Source: Diogma glabrata (Eukaryota > Arthropoda > Insecta > Diptera > Cylindrotomidae). Taken from it: a stretch of 64,000 bases of DNA. Both the position numbers and the translations under genes were made by a program. Location of the stretch: positions 190,816,811 through 190,880,810 of the forward strand of contig OY856188.1 in NCBI GenBank assembly GCA_963693315.1, read 5' to 3'. Shown piece by piece: positions 53,926-64,000 of the stretch; position 1 is the stretch's first letter, and each line of letters starts with the position of its first letter. Below the pieces are notes generated by a model that ran no database searches, was not told the DNA's origin, and worked only from the letters and a program-made list of their open reading frames with translations.

Positions 53926-54410
53926 TGAACATCATGTAATTCATTAGGATATTCTAAATCAACTTCTATTATGTATCCTTTTTCTGAATCATCGGAAATC
54001 GTAGCAACATCAAAATTGTAGATATGTTTTAACCACTTAAATCCACCGTATGGCAAGAATTGAGACATTGCCCAACCATATTGGTTATTTACATCAAAAT
54101 ACATCAAGAAGTTTGACTGTTGGGTTGGATCATATTCGGGTATATATTTATTATTAGCCTTAGCAGAACGTTTGGAGCATTGGCTTAGACCACCACGAAT
54201 ACCACGAATAAACATTAGTAAATCAATATCCGTTATCAACTCTAAGTTTATGTTAGTATATTTAAGCATCGCATCCCAATTATATCCGGGGAGTGTAAAA
54301 TAGTGGGCCGGGTCTAATCCATAAGTTTTATGACAGCTTGTACGGAACTGTTCAAAAACATCAGTCAAAAGTAGAACATCTGTTTTCAAGTATAAATTAT
54401 TCGACCATAT
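53926..54410 (-). pseudogene. Family B DNA polymerase, middle part (motif A)
   Basis: Minus strand NLYLKTDVLLLTDVFEQFR, then YFTLPGYNWDAMLKYT, RGIRGGLSQCSKR and MYFDVNNQYGWAMSQFLPYG. The last is the motif A region (D..N.YG.AM) of this PolB family. It ends ELHDVHNDL, where the 3.7-kb transposon begins. Upstream about 130 residues between the exonuclease region and this block appear lost at the hAT-like insertion. All the motifs visible in this piece are conserved. Confidence 0.85.
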
Positions 54411-55433
54411 TTTGACTATTTGACTATCCGGATGCTTTTTTGCAATTATCCGAATATTAAAAAACCGTTTATTTTGTAAAAAAAATAATTAAATTGCGTT
54501 GAAAAGTTCAAATAAATATTAACTTGCGTTGCAAAGTTTGTTAGTGCAGTGAAGTGACTATAAGTTGTAAAAATTTATTTACAACTTTAGTGTTTTGAAA
54601 ACTTTAATCATTGAATATTTTATGAAACACTTCGTGAATCTGCAGTGTAAATATATTTTACTAATATTTATTTAATGCTATATTAATTTAAAAAAAATAA
54701 TGTTTTATAAACTTGTGGCCCTATCAATAAAATCTGAAGTATTGGCTATTTTTTTAAAGTTTGTGAGAGCTGTACTTCTAAATTATGACTCTGGGGAAAT
54801 CACTAATGAAATTACTACTGAAAGTGAAGATGAAGAAAGTCTAAGTAGTGAAGTTTGTATAAGAAATCGTGACTGCAGAAAGTACTTGAGAATGCTATTG
54901 CTTTAATTACTCATGTTGATAAGCAGAATGAAGAAAGTTGCATATTGCTGAAAAAAGATTTAATTTATTTAAATAATTATAAAAGACGGACGGGCAATTT
55001 AAATATTCTATATTGCATTATTACCAATAAAACCTACATCGACTGTAACGGAGCGGGTATTTTCAACTGCTGGTCTTACCAGGACAAAAATTAGAACTCG
55101 ACTCAATTTCGAGACATTGTAATAATTAATTAATTAATGCAATAATTTTTCTAAAATACGCATTTTTATAAATGCATCAACAACTTCATTAATTTAATTA
55201 AATTTATCAATAATTTTATTTTTTTTATTATTATTATTTATGATTTGTTACTATTTTTGGTATTTTGTGACTATGTATAAAAATTAGTTAATATAGATAC
55301 ATGAAAAATATACATAAATGATTTAAATGCCGCAAAGTAAAAACATTGTTTTATTTATTGTTTAATTATGCGGATATCCGGATTATCCGGATAATTTATT
55401 GTTTATGTATTCGATATCCGGATAATCAAATAG
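54411..55433 (+). mobile_element. hAT-like transposon remnant inserted in the polymerase gene
   Basis: The ends are GACTATTTGACTATCCGGAT and its near inverse ATCCGGATAATCAAATAGGT, with more ATATCCGGAT words inside. At about 55025-55115 a plus-strand frame reads PTSTVTERVFSTAGLTRTKI, then RTRLNFETL, the C-terminal dimerisation segment of hAT transposases (S...ERvFS.aG....k.R..L). The frame 54700-54906 (acidic, SEDEESLSSE) may be another piece of it. The DDE region and BED finger are missing. The 8-bp duplication cannot be read. Confidence 0.75.
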
Positions 55434-57243
55434 GTCAGATATTTAGAAACCCTATATCGGAGGCTATATTTTCTATGAAAAAATGTGAATCATAACCACT
55501 TAAATTATGAAAAACAATAGGAATGGTGTGGCCATCCTGAAAATTAATATTGCAACTATTATGTGCAGAACCTCGAAACACACCCGTGAAATGGCAATGA
55601 TCACGCACTTTTATATCATTAGTGGTGAAAGGTTTCTCGCAAATATGGCATTTTTGGCTCGTATTAAATTTGGAATTTTCAACTTTAGTTAAATCAATCA
55701 TTTTAAGCGGATTTTTCAAAATAATATCTACGTTTTCAGCTACTGTTTTTAGTTTTCTATAAGACCAAGGTATTCATTATACACTCCCCACCTCGATTTG
55801 ACTCAAAATATGATAGTTTGTCATCATATGAGCATTTAACATAAAAGCCAACACTACACGGAACATGATCTTGATACTTAGTGTGGACATCAACTTTACT
55901 TAGTATACATTCTAAATCTGCATAAATTATAAATGGTGCAAGTATTTTATTTTTAAAATTTTTGAACTTAACTATATTATTATCGAGCGTTGGCAGTTGA
56001 ATTTTGCAATTATTTTGATTAACACAATTTTCATTATGATCTTGAAGTTTTTCAGTAGTATGAAAATAGTGAAGACATCGATCACAGAAGTATTTTTTCT
56101 TCTGTCTATTATCTAGCTGTGATGATAGAAAACGTGATAAATCTTTAATCCATACATATAATGATATTTAATGGAATCACAATCAACAGTGGATGATTTT
56201 TGATACTCATCTTTTTCATATCTATTTTGAATTAATAATAGATTAACGTGCTTTTCCATCTTTTTCTTTGTTAAATATGCGGGTAAAGTAACATAATTTT
56301 CAGAATTGTTTTTGTTACATAGCCTTAACAAATATACATTGATGGAAATATCGTTTTGCCTCTCGAAGTGTGGAACTTGATTAATAGTCATTGGAAATTG
56401 AATTCCTTTCATGTTGAAAATTGTTGAGTAATGTGGATATTTCGTTACACGTTGAGGATTCTTTTTAACTGGATACAATGCTGAAATCAATGACCAGACA
56501 AAGCAGGCATTATCGTCATTTTGTACATTAATGCAGGCTTTTTTAATTTTTATTTTAGGATAAAGTTCTATATAAGATGATCCAAGCTGTGGTGTAAATT
56601 TATTAATAGTTAATGTTAAATTAATAATTGCTGATATAGCCCAACCACTTTGTTTAGCTTGAAATTCTACAAGATCCTTTAATAAAACATCTGTAATGTT
56701 ATTCTTAAACCAACCCCCAATATTAGGGTCTCCATATATTTCACGATTTTTTGTATTCATGTATTTAAATTCTAACTGTTCAACTCCTTCTTTCATAATT
56801 TTAAATTCACAACAAAATACAGCATTCACTTTCAATGCAGATTCACTTTTTAATAAATTTTTAATCCGAAGACGGAATGTTTTTTCACAATCATCTAGAA
56901 AATCCGCTGGTTCTATGTGTGTTAAATTGGTGATTGTTAGTGTTTTAATTCTACTTTTAAAAGCAGATTGCGTGTATTCACACCTTACACGTTTAGAGCA
57001 GTATTTTAGTTTTACACTTCGCATTTTTAAAACTTTCATTTGGGATCGAAATCCTAATAGGAGGTTGATAGCACTTGCAACTCTGCTTTTCTGTCCAGAA
57101 GTTACAGATTTGTGCAATTCTTTTTTAAGAAACTTTAAGTTTTTTCTAATTTCTTTGAAACCATTTTCAAGGGTTTCAAAATTGTCTTTTGCTCTCCAAA
57201 AAGTCATTTTACTTTTTTGAATGACTTCACTAATATTGTCCAT
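55434..57243 (-). pseudogene. Family B DNA polymerase, N-terminal part with zinc/EndoVII-like insert
   Basis: Frame 57243-56113 is a long N-terminal region of the family, without known catalytic motifs, containing KKACINVQNDDNACFVWSLI and FPMTINQVPHFERQNDISIN. After frameshifts: CDRCLHYFHTTEKLQDH (C2H2 finger), then FIIYADLECIL (exonuclease motif I, D.E). Then a CHIC-x(n)-DHCHFTGVFRG.AHNSCN cluster (endonuclease VII-like zinc site) and FHNLSGYDSHF (exonuclease motif II). This order matches virus- or Polinton-type PolB genes endogenised in arthropods. No neighbouring integrase, capsid or packaging ATPase was recognised, so whether this is a Polinton or another virus-derived element is open. 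Confidence 0.85.
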
Positions 57244-58385
57244 TCTATAATATAATTTTTTATTTTTGACAATTTAAAATATAACTTAGTGTATAATACT
57301 TACATAATATAATTTAGTGTATAAAGTGTATAGTGTATAAAAATATTTTTTATAAAATAATAAATAGTCTGAGAAATTTAAGAATTAATAAAATCCAATA
57401 AATATTTAATAATTAAAATATAACAAAATCAGCAATTAGTAACAATTTTAAGTAGTAATCAATAAAAAAACAACAAACACAACACAATGCGTTTTATGTA
57501 ACACTACACTTTTAATTTTTAAAAATTATTAAACACTTAAAAACAGAATTAATCTTTCATGTTCAGATTATCTATGATCTCAACTGTATAACGATTGAAA
57601 ATATACAAATCTGATTTGCATTGTACATGGTATTTATAACTATTTCCCCACTTGTCATTACCAACAAATGCATTACATTTTTTAAGCACAATTTGCCAAC
57701 CTTGAAAACATGATTAAACAAGATTCGATTAATAATAAAACTTACGGGTCAATTGATTGTTACCGTCCACCGCCAACAAAGAAAACTTCAATTACGGGAA
57801 ATAAGGAAACTGATGAATAAGGTAAAACAGATTAAATTATATTTATTATCACTTCCCATCTAGACTTATAATCTTCTTCGTTACAACAGATAAATTAAAT
57901 GCAATTGTTGTTTAAAATTAATAAAAAAAAATTTTAAAAAAATTATGCATATGAGAAAAAACCGTTTGGTTTAGATGTTTTGGTTTGAGTATGAAAAGTT
58001 TTTTGAACCAATTCAGTAAAGCAAATCATATTGAAAATGACAGGTTGATTTTAAAACTATTTCATAAAATATTTGGAAAATACAACTTTTTACAGTCTTG
58101 TAACCCGAGAGTTAGAGGAAAGTTAAAAAAAAATTAAAACATATTTATTAATAATTTATTAACAAATTTGGTAGAATAATATAATAAATTAAAATAAAAT
58201 CGATGTGAAAATTCTACCAAACTACCATTTATATACTAAAGAATCAAAAAATCATATTATTATAACAAAAAAAGAAACATTTCCTAAAATTTTTGAATGT
58301 GTCTTGCAAATGTTCATTCTGAATTCTACGAAAATAATTGTAGATGGCGACAAAATCATTCTGCAAATTTCTCATCAACTAAAAA
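57244..58385. other. AT-rich region upstream of the polymerase
   Basis: No capsid, integrase or ATPase gene recognised. A short repeat of TATAATTTAGTGTATA occurs near 57290-57340. The frame 58205-58408 is unassigned. Confidence 0.4.
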
Positions 58386-59443
58386 ATCGAGGAGAAGAAA
58401 CCGTTTAATGAAAGAATGAAGGAACGTTCACACTGCTGCAACTGAAAAAGCGGCTTAATAGTTGAAGAATTTTCCTTGTAAGTACGGATACTTATAGTAT
58501 TTTTCTTATAACTCAAAGTTAACCATGAATTAAAATCCAAATACCGACCAGACCAGGTTGTTTTATGGTACCAATTGGTGCTGATAGTACCATCATTATT
58601 TCTTATCACTATAGTATCAAGGAAAGAAATTTTGCCCTCTTTCTCCGACTCTAGTGCAAATTGAATATTTTTATCAAAACTATTGAAATTTATTTAAGAA
58701 AACATCGACTTTGTCCTCAGAAACAGACGTAATTATATCATCAACGTATCTGAAGAAAAATATAGTTGAGAACTCAAGTGAGCCAAGAAAATTTGTTTCC
58801 ACACATTCCATTACAGGATTAGCCACCATTGGAGCTAATGGGTGAACCCTTTTGGTGATCCAAAGTTTTGTTTATAAATGTGATTGTCGTAGGAGAAAAC
58901 ACAATTATTTAGAACTAGCTCGACAGCATCTATGAACTGAGACTTTAATAACTTTGACTTCGCACTCTTCTTAATTTGTTGTCAGTCTGTAGATAGAAGC
59001 ATTAGCACGAGTTCTGAATCAATGTTCGTGAATAGTCATCTAATGAAATTATAACATGATTGCCAGGTATTATGACATCTTTTATTTTCGCTTTGAAATC
59101 CTGTGAGTTTAAGATGTTTGTTGAAGTATTACCAATACTAGACTTAATAATTCCACAAAAGAAAGCTGACAAATTGTAGGTAGGATCACCAATAGAACTT
59201 ACCGTTCTCGAAGTTTGGAGGAATCATTAGTTTATTTGAAAAACTTGTAAATTTATATAGATGTTTCTGTTTAATGTTATCAAAACTTTTTTGAAAATAT
59301 AATTCTATTCTGGATATGAATTCTGATGAAATGAATGTTGGTATCACATTTGTTATATATTCTATTATTGTTGTTAATGTATTATTTATTATTTTAATCA
59401 GGTGAATAATCTCAGAAAAATAATGTTTTTGAAACAACATCAA
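58386..59443 (-). pseudogene. PLE reverse transcriptase remnant
   Basis: Minus strand from about 59200: SSIGDPTYNLSAFFCGIIKS, VIISLDDYSRTLI (RT motif A position), then frameshifted LAPMVANPVMECVE and FFRYVDDIITSVSEDKVD (catalytic YVDD). KEGKISFLDTIV and NDGTISTNWYHKTTWSGRYL follow. These are the Penelope-like RT blocks in correct order, with multiple stops. No endonuclease is adjacent. This is the only RT part of a PLE in the window; the other PLE pieces are endonuclease ends. Confidence 0.8.
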
Positions 59444-59505
59444 AGTATGTGAATATCGAAATGTTTTTGTTTGAAAAATTTAATTTTTATTCGCCTATGT
59501 TTAAT

Positions 59506-60405
59506 ACATTAAGTTCAAAATAGCTTACGTCAGTGCATCATATACTATTTTTTATTCGCCGCAAGCAAAATATTTAACAAAAAATTTTTATTCTAAATTA
59601 AATTTATGAATTTCCATAAATTTTGAAATATGTGGAACAAGTTACCTTTGACAAAATATTTGTTATCTTTTCCAAATTATTGTATAACTATGACAACAAA
59701 TGACAACAACTATATTTTAATTGGATAATGAAATTTTCAATTTAAGGGTTGCTTTGATAAAAATTTCTATTTTTTATAGAATTTAAACAAATACAAATGT
59801 CTTTTACTTTTTTGGAGGTAACTATGACAACAAATTATATGCTTTAAAAGCGACACTTTAAGGCCGCAAATCACAGTAACAAAGTAACACTTTAATATGT
59901 AGACGAATAAAATAGTACTTTATGATGCTAGGACGTAAAGCTAAAGATTTTGGACGGATGTGGAGTTTGCAAATCGAGGCGCTAGCCGAGATTTGCACCC
60001 ACATTAAGTCCAAAATAGCTTACGTCCGTGCATCATATACTATTTTTTATTCGCCGCAAGCAAAATATTTTAAGAAAAGTTGTTTATTCTAAATTAAAAT
60101 TATAAATTTTCATAAATTTTAAAATAAAAATATGTGGAACAAGTAACCCTTGAAAAAATATTTATTATGTTTTCCAAATTGTATGACAACAAATGAAAAC
60201 AACTATTTTAATTGGATAATGAAATTTTGAATTTGCGGGTTGCTTTGATAAAAAAATTTATTTTTCATAGAATTTAAACAAATACAAATGATTTTTACTT
60301 TTTTGGACGTAGCTATGACGACAAAATAAATAGTTGAAAAGTGATACTTTAAAGCCGCAAATCACAGTAATAAAGTAATACTTTAATATATAGGCGAATA
60401 AAAAA
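59506..60405 (+). repeat. Tandem duplication (units about 490 and 405 bp) with a central hairpin
   Basis: Unit 1 starts near 59510 (TTCAAAATAGCTTACGTCAG) and unit 2 near 60005 (TCCAAAATAGCTTACGTCCG). They share CATCATATACTATTTTTTATTCGCCGCAAG, ATATGTGGAACAAGT.ACC and AAGCCGCAAATCACAGTAA (each in shorter runs). At the end of unit 1 (59935-60030) lies a GC-richer hairpin with arms ACGTAAAGCTAAAGATTTTGGAC and GTCCAAAATAGCTTACGT and loop GAGGCGCTAGCC. Confidence 0.75.
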
Positions 60406-60409
60406 GTAT

Positions 60410-60780
60410 TTGCTGTTGACATTCTTCAAGTTTTTCCATTTTTGAAAGCACATGTATTCTCAAAATTGATAAACCATCCGCGATCTTTCGGGCAATAATT
60501 TTCGAATTGCCTTTGAAGTCTCCTCTTGAAGGCAGTTTTCTTTCTGTAACAACATCGCACATATTCACAAACCCAAACTAGCTAATTTTCAAATTCACTT
60601 TTTGCAAAAAAACAAAATAATTGATTTGTTTGTTTGTTTATAAAACTCTGTAGCAACCAAAAAGTTATTAAAGCCAACTCATTTTTTCGTGAAACTCTTT
60701 TTTCCAAACACTTTTAAATTAAATTTATCATTGATTTTTCTTCATTTTTTGGTCTTCTTTAACAATTGCTATAGAAAAAA
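60410..60780. other. Spacer; unassigned minus-strand frame
   Basis: A 61-codon minus-strand frame (60383-60568) containing KMEKLEECQQQ has no recognised domain or splice context. Confidence 0.35.
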
Positions 60781-60910
60781 ATGTTGTATTCCACACGACG
60801 ATAAAATTTCATTATCTTCTCGATGCTTATAAGCGTCTCGGCTGACGTCTTGACGCTAAAAACGCTATCGAAGATAAAGTGCAATTTTATCATCTTGTAC
60901 AAAAATAACT
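60781..60910. repeat. GC-rich hairpin
   Basis: GATAAAATTTCATTATCTTCTCGAT pairs imperfectly with ATCGAAGATAAAGTGCAATTTTATC. The inner pair AGCGTCTCGG / GACGTCTTGACGCT lies between. The right end CTTGTACAAAAATAACTATTTT resembles the ends of repeat R1 (CTTGTAGCAAAATGGACTATTTT). Confidence 0.65.
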
Positions 60911-61900
60911 ATTTTAATTCATAATTTTTGTTGTTGTATTTTTTGTTTTCATTTAATTTTTTTCGAACGGTTTACTCAGACAAATAAAACACAAACAAAA
61001 GAGAATTTGATAATGTTCTTATTGGAATTAAATGACTTGAGATTTTGCGTGCATTAGGTAAGTATAATTCTTATAAACTCTCTTAGGCAACAAAGCTGAA
61101 AATCCCTGAGGTCATAGTTTAAAAGTTTGTCCAAAAGATAGAATGAGGTTAAACAAAATAAGCTCAAAAATGATGAAAACATTGTCTTTTGCGTTTGTTT
61201 TCGTTTCATCAGCCCCATGCATTGGCGTAACTAAGAAATTGTTCCAGGGTGGGCCTGGCCCCGTAATATTGCTGAGTAAAATAATAAAAAAATTTCGAAT
61301 TTATTTCTTTTTTCAATACATAGCAGGTGTTGCTATTTGAGGTTTATTTTCAATTTGACTATCTTTTTTAATTAAACGCTTTTCTTTACTTCACACTATT
61401 TTATCAAATCTTGTAACGTTAATTTGACTGCCTTATATTCAATGAAAATGAATGAAACTTTGCAGGCATACGTATATCCGATGACAATACACGAATATCA
61501 TATTAACTAACAATTTCCATTGTTTATTCGTTGTTTAAATAAAAAAGTCAGACAAGTGCGAATAAAATTCGCTCGTCAAGGGTTCCGTGAATGTAAAAGA
61601 ACACAATATCAAAAATTATTGACAAAAAGTTGTGTTGTAATGTCCTTATATTTTCAGACCATTGACACATAACAAAATAAATGTTAAATTGTAAATGTCA
61701 ATAGTAAATTACAATCAAATCTACATTGATCAAAAATGGCAAAAAAAATGTTAATTCAGGTTAAATATTATCCATAGATGTTTTTGGTAACTTAAAAAAG
61801 ATTCAATTACACCAGCTTGTAAATGGATTAAATTTGATTATTTTTTCGGTCAATCGAGTGTTGAAATTTAGGGGTGTGGAAAGGCTACATACTAAAAATA
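60911..61900. other. AT-rich spacer
   Basis: No gene recognised. The frame 61143-61340 lacks recognisable domains. Confidence 0.4.
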
Positions 61901-61959
61901 TTTTTTTTTAATAACACAAAAACTCTGCATTGCAAAATTCTAAAAAAATTGTAACATTT

Positions 61960-63180
61960 CTTAAATTAAGTGCTCTTTCATATGACACCCCACTCATTTG
62001 GGTCAAAAATGGTTTTTTTTCCCTCCCCACACCCATCCCATAAACACACAGAAATATAATTATTTGAGTCTTCGATATGATTTTCATTCAAAATTTACCA
62101 ATATTCCTGTCTCTGTAAATATTTTCAAATTTTTCAGTCAGTCATCGTCGAAAGGTAGGCGGCGGCACGATCTGAATTTAGCCCTTTCTTGTCCATAACT
62201 CAAAAACTGTGCTGTAGTTTTCATACAAAACTTACCAAATTTCCTAACTCTGTGAAATTTTCCAATTTTTTCTGTCATTTAGTGTCGAAACGTATGGAGG
62301 GGGGACGGTCTGAATTTTGCACTTTTTCAACAGTAACTCAAAAACTGGGCAACGCAAAATTCCAAAAAAAATTGCAACGAATTTTAAATTAGATGTTCTT
62401 TCAAATGACACCCCACTCGCTTGGGTAAAAAAAAGTTTTTTTTTACCCCCTCTACCCCGGTCTTCTAAACACACAGAAATATAATTATTGGAGACTTCGC
62501 TGTAGTTTTTGTACAAAATTTGTCAAATTACCTAACTCTGTGAATTTTTACAAATTTTTCTGTCTACCAGTGTCGAAACGTATGGGGGGGAACGGTGTGA
62601 ATTTGCACTTTTTTCACAATAACTCAAAAACTGGGCACCGAAAAATTCTAAAAAAAATTGCAACGAATTTTAAATTAGATGTTCTTTCAAATGACACCCC
62701 ACTCGCTTGGGTCAAAAAAAGTTTTTTTTTACCTCCTCTACCCCGGTCCTCTAAACACACAGAAATATAATTATTGGAGACTTCGCTATAGTTTTCGTAC
62801 AAAATTTAGCGAATTTCCTAACTCTGTGAATTTTTACAAATTTTTCTGTCAATCAGTGTCGAAACGCATGGGGGGGAACGGTCAGGACTTTGCACTTTTT
62901 CGATAATATCTTAAAAACTGGACACCGCAAAATTCTAAAAAAAATTGCAACGAATTTTAAATTAGATGTTCTTTCAAATGACACCCCACTCGCTTGGGTA
63001 AAAAAAAGTTTTTTTTTACCCCCTCTACCCCGGTCCTCTAAACACACAGAAATATAATTATTGGAGACTTCGCTATAGTTTTCGTACAAAATTTAGCAAA
63101 TTTCCTAACTCTGTGAATTTTTACAAATTTTTCTGTCAATCAGTGTCGAAACGCATGGGGGGGGAACGGTCAGGACTTTG
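61960..63180 (+). repeat. Satellite array, unit about 287 bp
   Basis: The word TTAAATTAGATGTTCTTTCA recurs at 62384, 62670 and 62957 (286- and 287-bp spacing), preceded by more diverged units from 61962. Each unit contains ATGACACCCCACTCGCTTGGG, a T-rich/C-rich stretch, AAACACACAGAAATATAATT, GAGACTTCGCTATAGTTTTC and TTTTTCTGTC..., then GTGTCGAAACG.ATGG. Near-identical 76-90-codon frames on both strands within the units are by-products. The array is interrupted at 63180 by a retroelement, resumes at 63895 and runs out of the window. Diverged units occur at 27418 and 28540-29087. Confidence 0.85.
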
Positions 63181-63894
63181 TTTTTTTTTTTTTTTAAATA
63201 AAATGTGTTGTGTAGTAGGAACTACAATATGTGTCACAACAACACATAAAAACCTTTTAAGACCAAGGTCCCACAACAACATACGTTCAAAGGTGTTGAT
63301 GGACGTAAATCTTTCTTTTTTTGTATATTGATATTTGTTAGAGAATGGATAACTAAACAAAAAATCCTATCACTGACAAAATATGACATAGGCCAATATT
63401 TTATGATAGCATAAAGAAAATAAAAGTAAATTAAAAAGTAAATAGCAAATTGTTACAAAAATTTGCTGAAACAAAACAAAAATGTAGTTGCCAATAATCC
63501 AGTCGGTTGCATATTCCTTGATCCTGTGACGCACTCTCTTTCTTAAAGATTAAAGCCCACACATAATTATATGAAGGCTCTTTTCTTCAAGGAAGCAATA
63601 GCGTCTCATCATCAAGGATTATTTAACAGCTAAGATTGAGGGTGCTACCGTTGACTGAAAACAGTTCATCCGCCACCACCCCTAAGATGTCACCTTGGCT
63701 AGTGATATCTCACTGCTATTGCCAGTGGTGTGTGATATCTCACGTCAACTCGTATGTCAATAGCAGGGACTGGAGTACGCGGGGTTGTCACACCCGTAGA
63801 TCAAAAATAAAAAAAAATTTCAACATATAAAAAATGATCCCTCCATGCTGGTAAGATCCCTCCATGCTGATAAAAAATGATCCCTCCAATGATC
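63181..63894 (-). mobile_element. 714-bp LINE-tailed non-autonomous retroelement with TSD
   Basis: It interrupts the satellite array: ACTTTG ends the left flank (63175-63180) and begins the right flank (63901-63906 region), matching the continuous GGACTTTGCACTTTTT of the neighbouring unit. On the minus strand it ends in a poly(A) (T run 63181-63196), preceded by about 150 bp matching the LINE-A 3' end. The rest has no similarity to LINE-A, and its 5' end carries short tandem copies of GATCCCTCCATGCTG (63835-63895, plus-strand sense). A second, interrupted copy is at 285-624 plus 4108-4340. A SINE-like or chimeric element using the LINE-A machinery is the simplest reading; no pol III boxes are evident. 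Confidence 0.75.
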
Positions 63895-64000
63895 CCTCCA
63901 CTTTGCACTTTTTCGATAATATCTCAAAAACTGGGCACCGCAAAATTCTAAAAAAAACTGCAACAAATTTCAAATTGAGTGCTCTTTCAAATGACACCCC
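63895..64000 (+). repeat. Satellite array, continuation
   Basis: The unit resumes after the retroelement (CACTTTTTCGATAATATCTC, then ACTGGGCACCGCAAAATTC) and ends at the window edge within GTGCTCTTTCAAATGACACC. Confidence 0.85.

Noticed and set aside
56696..57220. 174-codon plus-strand frame
   Set aside because: Antisense shadow of the polymerase N-terminal region.
62244..63089. Three nearly identical 62-90-codon minus-strand frames containing YSEVSNNYISVCLEDRGRGG
   Set aside because: They are the same satellite unit repeated every 287 bp. The conservation is that of recently homogenised DNA and not evidence for a protein family.
61960..63180. CRISPR-like array
   Set aside because: Unit length of 287 bp with no short repeat/unique-spacer alternation; eukaryotic context.

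Overview
This window looks like a stretch of an AT-rich arthropod (most likely insect) nuclear genome. It is dominated by transposable elements and their ruins. I see parts of only two ordinary spliced host genes: two exons of a single-pass membrane protein of unknown function (10.8-12.0 kb, minus) and at least four exons of an alpha-carbonic anhydrase (30.75-32.25 kb, minus). A run of 200 N at 30257-30456, between (AT)n and (GA)n microsatellites, is a scaffold gap. There is no bacterial or plasmid signature. Long open frames occur only in retroelements, and most coding pieces carry stops, frameshifts or deletions.

Layout. 0-9 kb: a LINE-tailed repeat split by a roughly 3.5-kb foldback element, itself split by a Tigger/pogo-like DNA transposon; then several LINE ORF2 pieces and a terminal-inverted-repeat element. 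9-21 kb: nested MITEs, the two membrane-protein exons, and Penelope-like element (PLE) remnants with GIY-YIG endonuclease pieces and a hammerhead-ribozyme-like motif. One PLE remnant forms a perfect 512-bp inverted repeat. 21-34 kb: a 5'-truncated LINE (here LINE-A), a dispersed hairpin family, satellite-like units, the gap and the carbonic anhydrase gene. 34-39 kb: a second LINE-A copy with a long open ORF2, two copies of the end of an unnamed repeated protein gene, and an RTE-type LINE with an 11-bp target-site duplication and a large in-frame internal deletion.

39-47 kb: a decayed Helitron (Rep/helicase), interrupted by an insertion of about 5.3 kb with 1.08-kb near-identical direct terminal repeats. 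The insertion behaves like a young non-autonomous LTR retroelement. Its repeats carry what looks like a fragment of the host endosomal gene Rabenosyn-5. The Helitron relic ends at a perfect 446-bp foldback hairpin. 48-49 kb: a (TTAAAAA)n microsatellite. 49-57 kb: one virus- or Polinton-like family B DNA polymerase gene (minus), broken by a hAT-like insertion and a 3.7-kb TIR transposon. 58-64 kb: a PLE reverse transcriptase relic, a tandem duplication, GC-rich hairpins, and a satellite array with a unit of about 287 bp, into which a 714-bp LINE-tailed retroelement has inserted with a 6-bp target-site duplication.

Taken together the window is a record of nested insertion. Insertion boundaries can often be read because the interrupted element resumes in frame or in register on the other side. 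I name superfamilies from motifs only; no database search was run.
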